This document shows, one piece after another, positions 43,981-52,739 of a DNA stretch of 53,492 nucleotides. Positions within the stretch are counted from its first letter, which is position 1. Every line of letters begins with the position of its first letter. A model generated the notes under the pieces. The model was not told the origin of the DNA and searched no databases. It saw only the letters and a program-made list of their open reading frames with translations. The position numbers and the translations under genes are program-made. The DNA is from Branchiostoma floridae (Eukaryota > Chordata > Leptocardii > Amphioxiformes > Branchiostomatidae), in contig NC_049992.1 in NCBI RefSeq assembly GCF_000003815.2, positions 2,434,680 through 2,488,171 on the forward strand. Direction: 5' to 3'.

Positions 43981-45204
43981 CTATTTGTTTTTACCAGCGT
44001 AGAAACGGACATCTACGATACAGTGGGAGTCGACCAATGGGGGATCAATATTTGGAATGACGTGTGGAGGATAGTGCCATTTGATTGGCTCGTAGTCCGT
44101 TTGAAGAGAACTCCGGGGACGAGGTTTCTTGAAAGGGTCCCGACTCCCTTGCCAGGACTCTTCTTTTGTCGTTCCCAAGTTAGCCTCCGTCTCAGATACA
44201 GGATTGGCTTCTTTAAGTGCATTTTCGTCTTCGCTTGGCTCGCCTTCCTTATCTAACGTCTTAGATTCCTTGTCACGAGTTCTTCTCAATCTCAATGATT
44301 TAAAGACTTCTGATTCTGTTTCTGACTGCGTTACATTAACAACGCTGGGAACGACAAGTTGCACACTGTCGTCTGCTCTCCTGTCAATCACGTTGCTTCC
44401 TAGGGACGAGACGCAACCATATCCAATATCGTTGCTCGTTACAGTTGACCTTGAGGGCGGTCTGCCATCTTGAAAGTTCAAGTTCAAAAGACGGGTTTTC
44501 TCTGCCAGTTTTGCCTTTCTTTTCTCGTCTCTTTCTACAATGCTTGCGATGGAGAATTCCTGGAAGTCCAGCCTCTCGCGAATCTCGCTCACGGTCAGCT
44601 CGGGGAGGAGATGGTTGATTCTCACCGACTGTTGGGCGAACCGGAACTTCTTGCCCCACCCCCTCACGTGCTGTTTCCGGTAGTTATACCGGATGCACTT
44701 GCTGCACGTCTTGTCGCCCAAGACGTCGCAGCACTGGTAAGACGTGTCCTTGTAGATCTGAATCTCCGCGGGAGTCGGTTGACCTTGACTCTTCCTGCCC
44801 TTGACCTTGGGAAGGCGCAGTAACGTTTTCTCGGACATCTCGTGTCCCGGTGAGTCGCCGTCCCGGACCGCTACATTCGTGACCGCCGATTCAGTGCCCT
44901 TCCACACGTATCTGGGCGCAGCCTGCTGACCGCAGAACGCCTTCGCGGCCTGGAGTTTGGCGCTGATCCGCTGGAATCGGTGCTTGTGAATCGCGGACTC
45001 GATCGCTCTCCTTCTGGCGGGAAAAAAGCTGGCGCCCTGCACCATGGCGGAGTCATGGAGAAGCTGCTCGGGGGATATCAAGGGGAGCGACGGTGTTGTT
45101 GTTGTCATGGCGACGGATTGGAGGGATGGCGTCGTTGCCATGACGACGGATTGACGCGACGGCGTCGTTATGACGACAGATGGACGGGATGGTGTTGTTG
45201 CCAT
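43981..45204 (-). CDS. Uncharacterised 407-residue protein, single ORF, family not recognised
   Basis: The longest ORF in the window, uninterrupted, with an in-frame TGA 15 bp before the ATG. Residues 1-40 are four Thr/Pro/Ser/Val-rich repeats (ATTPSxxSV) made by a minisatellite, so the original start may be the internal Met of MVQGASFFPARRRAIES. A basic helical segment follows (about residues 58-90), then a Cys cluster YQCCDVLGDKTCSKCIRYNY (CC-x8-C-x2-C), an aromatic/basic patch RGWGKKFRFAQQSVRIN, a charged helix (VSEIRERLDFQEFS, IVERDEKRKAKLAEKTR), a long acidic disordered region, and a C-terminal stretch with WHYPPHVIPN and SHCIVDVRFYAG. No signal peptide or membrane segment. The layered composition and conserved-looking ends argue for a real gene; introns in the 5' UTR are possible. 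Confidence 0.7.
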   Translation of the reverse strand: MATTPSRPSVVITTPSRQSVVMATTPSLQSVAMTTTTPSLPLISPEQLLHDSAMVQGASFFPARRRAIESAIHKHRFQRISAKLQAAKAFCGQQAAPRYVWKGTESAVTNVAVRDGDSPGHEMSEKTLLRLPKVKGRKSQGQPTPAEIQIYKDTSYQCCDVLGDKTCSKCIRYNYRKQHVRGWGKKFRFAQQSVRINHLLPELTVSEIRERLDFQEFSIASIVERDEKRKAKLAEKTRLLNLNFQDGRPPSRSTVTSNDIGYGCVSSLGSNVIDRRADDSVQLVVPSVVNVTQSETESEVFKSLRLRRTRDKESKTLDKEGEPSEDENALKEANPVSETEANLGTTKEESWQGSRDPFKKPRPRSSLQTDYEPIKWHYPPHVIPNIDPPLVDSHCIVDVRFYAGKNK

Positions 45205-45370
45205 GACAACTGATGATCAAGATGGTGTTGCTATGACGACAGGTTTTCAAATGGCGTGGTTACGTTGTCATGACAACTGATAATCGGGATGGTGTTGTTA
45301 TGATGACTGGTCGTCAGATAGAATGGTTGCCGACTGATGTTTGTGCTGATTTCGTTGCCATGGCGACTGA
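45070..45370 (-). repeat. Minisatellite covering the start of the 407-residue ORF
   Basis: On the plus strand GTTGCCATGACGACGGATTG, GTTATGACGACAGATGGACG, GTTGCCATGACAACTGATGA and similar words recur every 30-55 bp to about 45370. Coding units lie below 45204; those above it, including the in-frame stop, are upstream. Copy number could therefore change the N terminus. Confidence 0.8.
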
Positions 45371-45399
45371 CCTTTGGGTTTCCTCACAACCGATCATCA

Positions 45400-47590
45400 G
45401 TACTCGTAGAGGCCAGAAGTGAAGATGTCGGGCTATTTGGTTGCCATAATCTTTAGAATAACAAGAAAAACATAGTGTTCATACACACGCGAACTTCTCT
45501 TCGATATATAACATCCAACAAATACTGCCAATGCTATTTTTCGGCTTGTTTTGAGTTCAGTACAACCGCCCTAAAAGGCATAAAAGCACAAAACCTCGTA
45601 ATTTTTTGGGCGAATTAAAATCATCTTAAAGAAGCTTAGGGAAATATGTTAAGACATTTTTAATATCTAAAACTGGACAAGAGTCGGTGAATTTCAGGAA
45701 AAATTCAGTCGGGAAATTCAAATAAATGTTGGAAGGGAGAGTCGTAATATATGATTTGCAATAAACTTTCATCATCAATATTTTCTTCAACATTCGCGAT
45801 TTTTTGACATTCTTGAGAGGTGAACGAGAGAATTCAGAGAATATCAAGAGCTTCACTTTCAACATCTGCTCGGAGATAATTAGAAATCCCCGCACGAAGC
45901 GGGACAAAAGGTGACGTCATGGCCCCGTCAGACGGGCCACCTCGCGCCTCCGGGCAGACAACAGCGCCCGCCGTTACCATAGCAGCCACAGGTGGCAAGT
46001 TTAGCAAACAAAGGCAGTTTAAGCCCCTCTCACGAATAGATTTAGCTGTGAATACAGAAAGTTTACTTTATTTTCTACTACCAAAGACTGTATTTGGTTA
46101 AGATATCATTTGTTTGCAAAGAGGGAACATGTTTAGACATTTCTTACCGGAAGTATACAACAGTTGTACAAGTAGTAAAGCAAGATTTCAAGTTTGAGGA
46201 TTCAAAGCGTCAAATGTGAATGAAGATCTTCTTTCAAAATTCTAGTTAATGCCACGAAGTTCAGAACACATTTGTCTTGCGAGCATACACAAACGCTGGA
46301 ATCCACATACACATTGCTGCGTACAATGTTACACTAGCCTGCTTCTGATGTTTGTTCTAACGAAGTTACAGCGTCTTTAGAACGCTTTGAGACAAAACAA
46401 ATCCGATTTTTTGTCGCGAATTCACTTCAGTCTCGCACATTGAACCCCAATTTTCGTAATTATCTTTGAGTATGAAGCACAACTGTGACAAACAAGCCAA
46501 TTCTATACTGCCGGAGTGTAAAATTTTATCGCTACTCCATAGAAGTTGCGTTACAGACCTTCTAAGACGGTAGAAATCCGATGTTTGGTCACAAAGTCAT
46601 TTTTTGTGGAAACAACCGTTTGAGGAAATAGCCTTGCACGAACACCAACATAAAAGGGGCCTCGAGATGAATATTTTTTAAACACAAGAAATTCTACACC
46701 ACTGGAACGTAGAAGAAATTGTTTCACCTATTCCTGATATTTCCGAGGACGCTTCGACTGCGTTACTGACACAATAAGACGGCACAAATCCTTTGTTTGG
46801 TCACAAGTCGAAACAAGTGTTTTGGGAAACAGCCTTGCATGTACACCAACATTAACATCAGCATTTACATGGCTATCTCTGAAGCAAAACTTCGACAGAC
46901 AAGCACTGGAACATAGAAGGGACTGGCTCACCTGTTCCAGATATTTCCAAGACGTTACGACCGTGTTACAGACGTTATAAGACGGCGCAAAGTCGCTTGT
47001 TGGAAGACGTGTTTGAGGAAAGTCGTCCGTGTCTGCAGGAGGTATGGGTTACGGAACAGCCTGGGGCTGTAGTGGGGGTTAGTCAGGCACCTGTTTATGA
47101 TAATCACCTGGCGTGCATATGGGACACAGGGGAGCCGCATGCATGCTCACTGTACCGTGTTATTGGGCTGGGAACTTTTTAAGACCACAAAGGAATGGTT
47201 TACGTCGATGAAGGTTAGATATACGGGTAAAACCATACGCCAATAAGTAGTTACTTTTTTTTTTGGAAAATCATATCCGAAATCACATCCAGTTGCTTGA
47301 GGAACTGCTTTTTGGCGTAAAAGAATAGGTTAACCCGTTTTTAAGAGTCGGTCTACCGTCTACACTGCTATCAATATTCATTCTATGCGCTGAAAGGTAC
47401 ATACATAGATTCTAAGAAATATATAAACCTTGCCACCAAGCATATTAGTGACAAAACTCTGAATTGATCATAGAGATCAATCAAACTTCTCAAATAACCT
47501 TGTAAAAATCAGCCAAGTTTCAAGGTTTGTAAAAAAACAAATCAACACTGAATTCACAAAAAAAAAACATCACAACCATCATCTATTTGG
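45400..47590. other. Intergenic region between the 407-residue gene and the helicase gene
   Basis: No gene recognised. Contains the 46.35-47.01 kb tandem repeat and, at about 47289-47320, a Penelope-like fragment. The 5' flank of the 407-residue ORF (45.4-45.95 kb) has no obvious TATA; 45.90-45.99 kb is a GC-rich patch. Confidence 0.4.
46350..47010. repeat. Tandem repeat of about 200 bp, three to four units
   Basis: GCGTTACAGACCTTCTAAGACGG-like words recur near 46549, 46763 and 46964 (spacings 214 and 201), with AGAAGG..CACCTGTTCC, GGTCACAA and GAAACAGCCTTGCA. A weaker unit may start at 46369. Confidence 0.75.
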
Positions 47591-47598
47591 GTATCTTC

Positions 47599-49014
47599 TT
47601 TATTGTGCCAATAACGAGCCCTGTGTTATGTATGTTACACTAGACAAATGACATTTAGGAATCTAGATACAGAAATGTTCAGCCTAATATAGCTAACACT
47701 GCGTTGTACCTCTTTTCGAAACAGTTCTTGAAAACAACAACAGTCTACACGTTACACTATAAAAGCAAAATACAGCTAGATATACAGCTACTGTATACAT
47801 CAAGTTTGCTGTGCAAGAACACAATCTTTAAACAAAGTTCATAACTTTTACGATATAGACTTCCTGATATCTATAGAAGCAAGTTCTGTTATTTCACTTT
47901 TTTTCTTACAAAGTTTTCAGCTTCAAGCAGAGATTATCAAAAATACCAATTTAGATAACGTAATTTACATTTTATCGAAACATCAGAATGTAAGATTTTA
48001 TTGCACCAAGTAATGTTGGGTCGTCTACCCGTTTTAGGTCACAAGCAATGGAATTTCTCAAAATATTTCAAATAGTGGCTTCTTTTATTTTACATAATAC
48101 TTTTTTTATTCTCAGTTTCCATGCATGCCAATATCTACACAAACATTCTTTTACTCACACACAAACTTTTTTGCATAACACTTTTTTTTCCATAATAATA
48201 TAATATTTTTCTTTTTTTAGTAATTACACTTTTGGTAAACAAAATGTCACTTTATAAAAGTGTACAAAACATGTTGTACGACAGTTATCAAATCACAGTA
48301 AATAAAGTACATGTAGGTGCTGTGTTTATAACTTCAGCCCGCAACAAAACATTAACTATGTGTATTGTCACATATTTTAGTATACTAATCTACGTGAACC
48401 TGTAACTTATAAACAATAAAAAAATTTTGAACACCTTACTTTAGATTAAAGTTTGTAATGATATGGTGTTATAGTGAAACACGAACATTAAATTCTTAAT
48501 GTCTTTGTTTTGGCTGTGTTTTTTCTGTTTCTTTCTTTGATGCTTAACTCTGCTTCTAGGATAGACATGTTTAGTTAATGACAAAGTGAAGTAACAGAAA
48601 CCCAATTTATCCTTACATCAACTTTTTGAGACAGTTTCACCAACAGCTATCTAGTTTTTACCAAAAGAAACAAAATTTAGTTGCGTTACAAATAGTTCAG
48701 CTCTTGTGCTTCCAATGCTAGTCATCTTTAGTCCCGATTCTATTGCCCGGGACACTTGAAGTGCCAAAAAAGAACACTATTTTGGCAGAAACACTTTCTA
48801 AGATGAACACAGATCTTAGCTCCTTTTTTTCCAAACACATTTTCAGGAGGTAAAAGAATTGCTGTAAGGTGCATGTTGTGCAAATCATAGCTTGTGCATT
48901 GACACAAATTTCAGCGAAATGTGGGAAGATTGTTGTCTCTTTGGGGTAACAGTTGTTCAGTGTTCTAAAGTGGTGGTGACAGTAAGGTACAGGGTATCAC
49001 ACGGATGTTTGTTT
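47599..49014 (-). other. Probable 3' UTR of the DDX19-like gene
   Basis: AT-rich sequence directly after the stop codon, without ORFs or recognised repeats, unlike the rest of the window. Minus-strand AATAAA occurs at about 48105-48110, 48084-48089 and 47599-47604, so transcripts could end at any of these. Boundaries are inference. Confidence 0.4.
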
Positions 49015-49085
49015 CTATTCCTGCTCTCCCACTGCAGTTTCAATTGCTTCTGCATCTTCAGTGTCCAACTTGGCGATCTTTTTCC
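49015..49085 (-). CDS. DDX19: DDX19-like terminal exon
   Basis: Acceptor TGTCTTCCCACAG; the split Gly codon is completed and 22 residues, [20 protein letters not shown] plus QE, follow to TAG at 49017-49015. Confidence 0.9.
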
Positions 49086-52000
49086 CTGTGGGAAGACAAA
49101 CCGGTGAAAGAATGTTAGTGAAACAAAAATAGTTTGTAGTAACAAACAAAATAGTTTGTAGTAACAATAATTGCAGCTAGATGTCAGCTAGATGAACTAG
49201 AAGTTGAACTGGTAAATATCGCCTTGAGTAAAGGATGTGGCAGAGTCCATCATAAGTAGGTGAATCCCTCTTGATTGTGTATGAAGAGAACTCGAACTCA
49301 CTTACCTCCCTGGAAAACTATTCACAGAGGTAACAATGCTTATATATATGTTTATTAGGAAACTCCATTACTGAAACAACATGTGCATACTAATTTTCCT
49401 GGAGCCCTTTACATCACAAAGTTAAATGTGACTCCTTAAATAGTCAGATAAAGGGTAATGGTAAGTGAGTCCAACCTACCGAAGTGGTCCTGTATCTTGC
49501 TGAGCTGTGACATGGAGCGCGGCCCGTCCACCATGTTGATGGCGAGGCCGTTCTTGCCGAAGCGCCCCGTCCGCCCGATCCGGTGCAGGTAGTTCTCACA
49601 GTCCGGCTGCCCGTACTGGTCCACGGGGATGTCAAAGTTCACCACCAAGGTCACCTGTTCAATGTCAATTCCTAAGAATAGAAAAGGTAAAAGTCTCATT
49701 TAGTGTTTATATTTTTGGATGCAGTTCTAAGATATCATCTTGTCATGCATATTGACATGAACTTGGCAGGCTGATTAACAAGCCTTTGTAAAACTGAGGC
49801 AATCTATGTCTAGTAACTGATAGTTTGATAAGTGTGGGAATATATTATGAAATACTTTATCCTGGAGAAACAAGTTGAACATTTTTGTCCACAAATCTGC
49901 AGCTGGGATCTCCAGTTTAAGTCATTGGTAGGTGTTGATGGTCACTTTTTATTTTCTACACCACGCATGATTAGATTAGCATATCTAAGTTATTAATTGA
50001 CTATTGATAAATTGCACCAAAAAGTAATTACTCAAGCAACTGGATATGGTTTTGGAAACGGTCAGACATTTTGGATAGAATCCACTATCCTTCGTCAGTG
50101 ACACTGAAGTGATATCGAAGAAACAGGTCTTTTATACTTTTAACTATGAATGAAGACAATTTCAGATGTCCAATAGGAAACGTTGTTAGACAATTCAGAT
50201 AGTGTATCTTATTACCTGGATGTCTAACCTACATCGACGTATTGATAAATTGATTAACAGTTGCTGACCTCTTGCACACAGGTTTGTGGTGATGAGTACT
50301 TTCTCCTTGCCGTCCCTGAAGCGGTTAATCACAGCGACTCTCTGTTCTACCATCAGCTCTCCCGTCAGCAAGGCGACCGCGTGGCCGTCTCCTTTCATCT
50401 TCTCTGCAAGCCAGGCTGCCGTTTTCCTCGTCTGGGTGAAGATGAACAGTGGTTATTGATAATTGTAGTTATTGGTTAATAAAATCTGTTATATCAGCAG
50501 TTCTCCAGTCAGCAGGTCTATGGCATCTCCAGTTTTCCTTGTATGGCAATGAAAAGTAATTATCAATCATTTCCCGGTATCAATCATAAACCCAGCTCTC
50601 CAGTCAGCAGGGCTACAGAGTGTTCATCTCCCCTTTCCTTCTTTGCAAGTCAAGCCAATGTTTTCCTCGTCTAAGGACCACACAATTATGAATCATTGGT
50701 CATTGCAGAATTGACACTGACCAGTAGCACAAGAAGCACTGTATTCTTGTAGTTTCAATCAAATTCCTAATTCTGATTTTAAGTAGGCCCACATGTTTCA
50801 AACCATAAAAATCTTTCCTTAGCACATATTAAATGTCAAAATGCTATCTACATCCGAGATGGAATCTGATACACAGTTTAGACATAACTTGATAGACTAT
50901 TGTTATCAGATACTCACATGACAGAAGATCATACACTGCCCTATAGACACCACGCCGTAGATGTTGGACAGGGCGCGGAATTTCGCCTCTCGGTTTTCAC
51001 AGCTGACGTAGTACTGTTTGATGTTGTCCAGACTCTCTTCTTCCCGGCGCAACCGGATGATAACCGGGTCTGGCACAACCACCTGCAGAATAGGGAGTAC
51101 TGGTTAGTTTTTAACCAAAACTTTCATTTTAGTTGGGACAGCATTGTTCAGCGACACCTAGCTGCAGTGTGGAATAGAACCAGTCAGTACTGCCTGAGGA
51201 AGGTGACAGACGGTTACTGAAACGTCAGCTTTAAGTTATGTCTTGGTTGTTAACAAAGAACATTAGTATCCAAGACTTTCACCAATCTTACAGTCCCGGT
51301 ATTAGAAGCCCTAACTTAAAAAAATATGAAATTTTTCTATTTCCAGACATTACAAGCTTGAACCTAAATTCCTGTCGTCAAAACTTACTTCTCCAATTGG
51401 GTCCAATACAGTTAAGCTTATTTGTTTTGATGTCTCAGACTTTGCTTCAGAAAGTTCTAGTGCAGGGATTAGGTCTCATGGAACTTTGCTTTTTGAGTAA
51501 CGTCGTTAACAAAAACAACATTGAAGCTTGAAGCTGTAGTAAACACCAAATAAACTAGAGTTCGGCGACCTCATACCTCCATGAAAATTTAGAGCTTTCG
51601 TAAATTTCATGCAATTGACTAACACATTAACATAATTTATGCATGGTATTTTTCATCATGTACTAACGTACACATGTCACAATTATAAAATTCCCATTAT
51701 TAATCATAAAGCGTTTTTGCAATTTTTACATAAATTATGCAAATAAGTTCCTCATTACCATATTTGGTATCTGCTTATATTCCACCTATCATAGTTAAAA
51801 TGTATTACATTTATTGAAGTCCAGTTATTGAAAACAATGGAATTATACAATTTCCTCATTAATCATGCAAATTAATTCCTCATTTGCATAAAATGTATAT
51901 CATTATGAACATCTTTGCATAAGGTAACCGCATGCCTAATATGATGCCAATCCATCAATCCTTTCTGCAGTTATCCTCTTTAGAATGTCTGACAAAAACG

Positions 52001-52732
52001 CCCCTGCAGTTCCGCAATTAAATGTTAGGGGGCTGAAACCTGCCCCACTTTGTCATGACACTGCAAGCTATCTACCAGCCAAATGTCAAGACCATATCAC
52101 ATCCAGGACAAGAGATACATTGAAAAAACTGCCATGATATAATATCCTCATTAATTATGCAAATATACTCCTATTTTGCATAATTGGTATTTAATCTTGT
52201 ACAAAATTGTCTAAGGTACCTATATACCAAAAATGATGAAAATCCGTTGTTCCCTTCTTGAGTTATCCTCGTCAGAAGTTTTTGACAAAAATGCCCCTGC
52301 TATTCCCAAACTAGACGCTAGGGGGCCCAAACTTACGTAATTTTTTCCTGAGCACAAGAGCTATCTAATGCTCAAAAATCTTGACCATAGCATGTTCAGA
52401 ACACCGAGATGGCAAAACCGGAAGTTGCGCTGCAGTACCAAGGCCACACACCAGGGGGCCCAAAATTGACCTTGACCTTCGTCTTCCCAACCCCTACCTA
52501 CATACCAAATATCATCGTAGTCCATCAAGAGGTTCTCAAGTTATGATGACCACAAATATGCGGACACACAGACACACACACAAACACACACACACACAAA
52601 CACACAAACACACACACAGACACACTCAAAACTATACCTCCATTTTTTCATGGAGGTAACTAAAGTATGTGTTGAACCCACCTGTGCGAAGGCCATGACG
52701 GGGTCATCGTAGGTCGCTGAGAACAGCAGCAT
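49015..52732 (-). CDS. DDX19: DEAD-box RNA helicase, DDX19/DDX25 (Dbp5) type, C-terminal five exons (partial)
   Basis: Exons 52682-52732, 50918-51082, 50269-50431, 49480-49671 and 49015-49085 join in phase to 213 residues and a stop. Visible helicase motifs: LLFSAT (motif III, residues 2-7), the VVVPDP..IKQYYV entry to RecA domain 2, [14 protein letters not shown] (motif IV region), [26 protein letters not shown] (motif V), and [13 protein letters not shown] (motif VI). The [14 protein letters not shown] and GEMMVEQR-like stretches are diagnostic of DDX19/Dbp5, an ATP-dependent remodeller of mRNPs acting in mRNA export at the nuclear pore (known for the family). The end, [19 protein letters not shown], matches the family C terminus. 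Motifs Q, I and II are in exons beyond the right edge; I found none between 52733 and 53492. Confidence 0.92.
49340..49425 (+). mobile_element. Dispersed repeat piece (SINE-like)
   Basis: TTTATTAGGAAACTCCATTA and TTTTCCTGGAGCCCTTTACA match 8668-8720 in order. In the intron before the terminal helicase exon. Confidence 0.55.
49480..49671 (-). CDS. DDX19: DDX19-like exon (motifs V-VI)
   Basis: Acceptor TTTTCTATTCTTAG before GAATTGAC; donor TTCG/GTAGGT. 192 bp, phase 1 to 1, from [19 protein letters not shown] through [13 protein letters not shown] to KIQDHF. Confidence 0.92.
49995..50135 (-). mobile_element. Penelope-like element fragment with hammerhead-like fold
   Basis: On the minus strand: GTCACTGACGAAGGATAG, loop TGGATT, CTATCC, AAAATGTCTGACC, then TTTCCAAAACCATATCCAGT and TGCTTGAGTAATTACTTTTT. 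The layout (CUGANGA, stem II, near-GAAA, GUC, and a stem I of GTCA/TGAC) follows a type I hammerhead with a minimal stem III, as known from Penelope-like elements. The core position G12 is A here. Confidence 0.5.
50269..50431 (-). CDS. DDX19: DDX19-like exon (motifs IV-V)
   Basis: Acceptor ATCTTCACCCAG before ACGAGG; donor AAGAG/GTCAGC. 163 bp, phase 0 to 1, from [12 protein letters not shown] through [20 protein letters not shown] to TTNLCAR. Confidence 0.92.
50490..50675 (-). pseudogene. Two decayed partial copies of the DDX19-like motif IV-V exon
   Basis: 50590-50673 matches the exon from the acceptor (CCTTAG/ACGAGGAAAAC) to TGACTGGAGAGCTG, but the Trp codon is TGA. 50495-50545 retains AGGAAAAC and CTGCTGACTGGAGAACTG with the middle deleted. 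Both lie in the intron upstream of the real exon and in the same direction, so they are old tandem exon duplicates. Confidence 0.8.
50918..51082 (-). CDS. DDX19: DDX19-like exon (RecA domain 2 start)
   Basis: Acceptor ATTCTGCAG before GTGGTTG; donor TGTCAT/GTGAGT. 165 bp, 55 residues, phase 0 to 0, from [18 protein letters not shown] to GQCMIFCH. Confidence 0.92.
51120..51245 (+). mobile_element. Retroelement fragment with CTGAGGA...GAAACGTC motif
   Basis: GTACTGCCTGAGGAAGGTGA, loop and GGTTACTGAAACGTCAGC near 51196-51231. CTGAGGA, an imperfect GTGAC/GTTAC stem and GAAACGTC resemble the hammerhead core, but the flanking stem I does not pair. Located just upstream of a helicase exon, in the opposite orientation to the gene. 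Confidence 0.35.
51574..52658. mobile_element. 1.1-kb element with TACCTCCATGAAAA inverted ends
   Basis: Perfect 14-bp inverted termini TACCTCCATGAAAA and TTTTCATGGAGGTA enclose 1.08 kb without coding capacity. Internally two related blocks are seen (CCCCTGCAGTTCC..TAGGGGGC and CCCCTGCTATTCC..TAGGGGGC, each followed by CAAGAGCTATCTA-like words and CTTGACCATA) plus TTAATTATGCAAAT words. It fills most of the intron between the first two visible helicase exons. Confidence 0.7.
52556..52626 (+). repeat. (CA)n-rich microsatellite
   Basis: ACACACAGACACACAAACAC-type tract inside the right end of the 1.1-kb element; on the minus strand it yields a spurious CVCVCV frame. Confidence 0.95.
52682..52732 (-). 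CDS. DDX19: DDX19-like 51-bp exon (motif III)
   Basis: Acceptor GATCCTGTCAG before ATGCTGCTG; donor CACAG/GTGGG. Encodes only [17 protein letters not shown], with the SAT motif that couples ATP hydrolysis to unwinding. Phase 0 to 0. The preceding coding exon, expected to end near ...NCQ, is not in the window. Confidence 0.85.
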
Positions 52733-52739
52733 CTGACAG

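Noticed and set aside
44013-45250. Plus-strand and alternate-frame ORFs overlapping the 407-codon ORF
   Set aside because: They are shorter shadows of one long uninterrupted frame.
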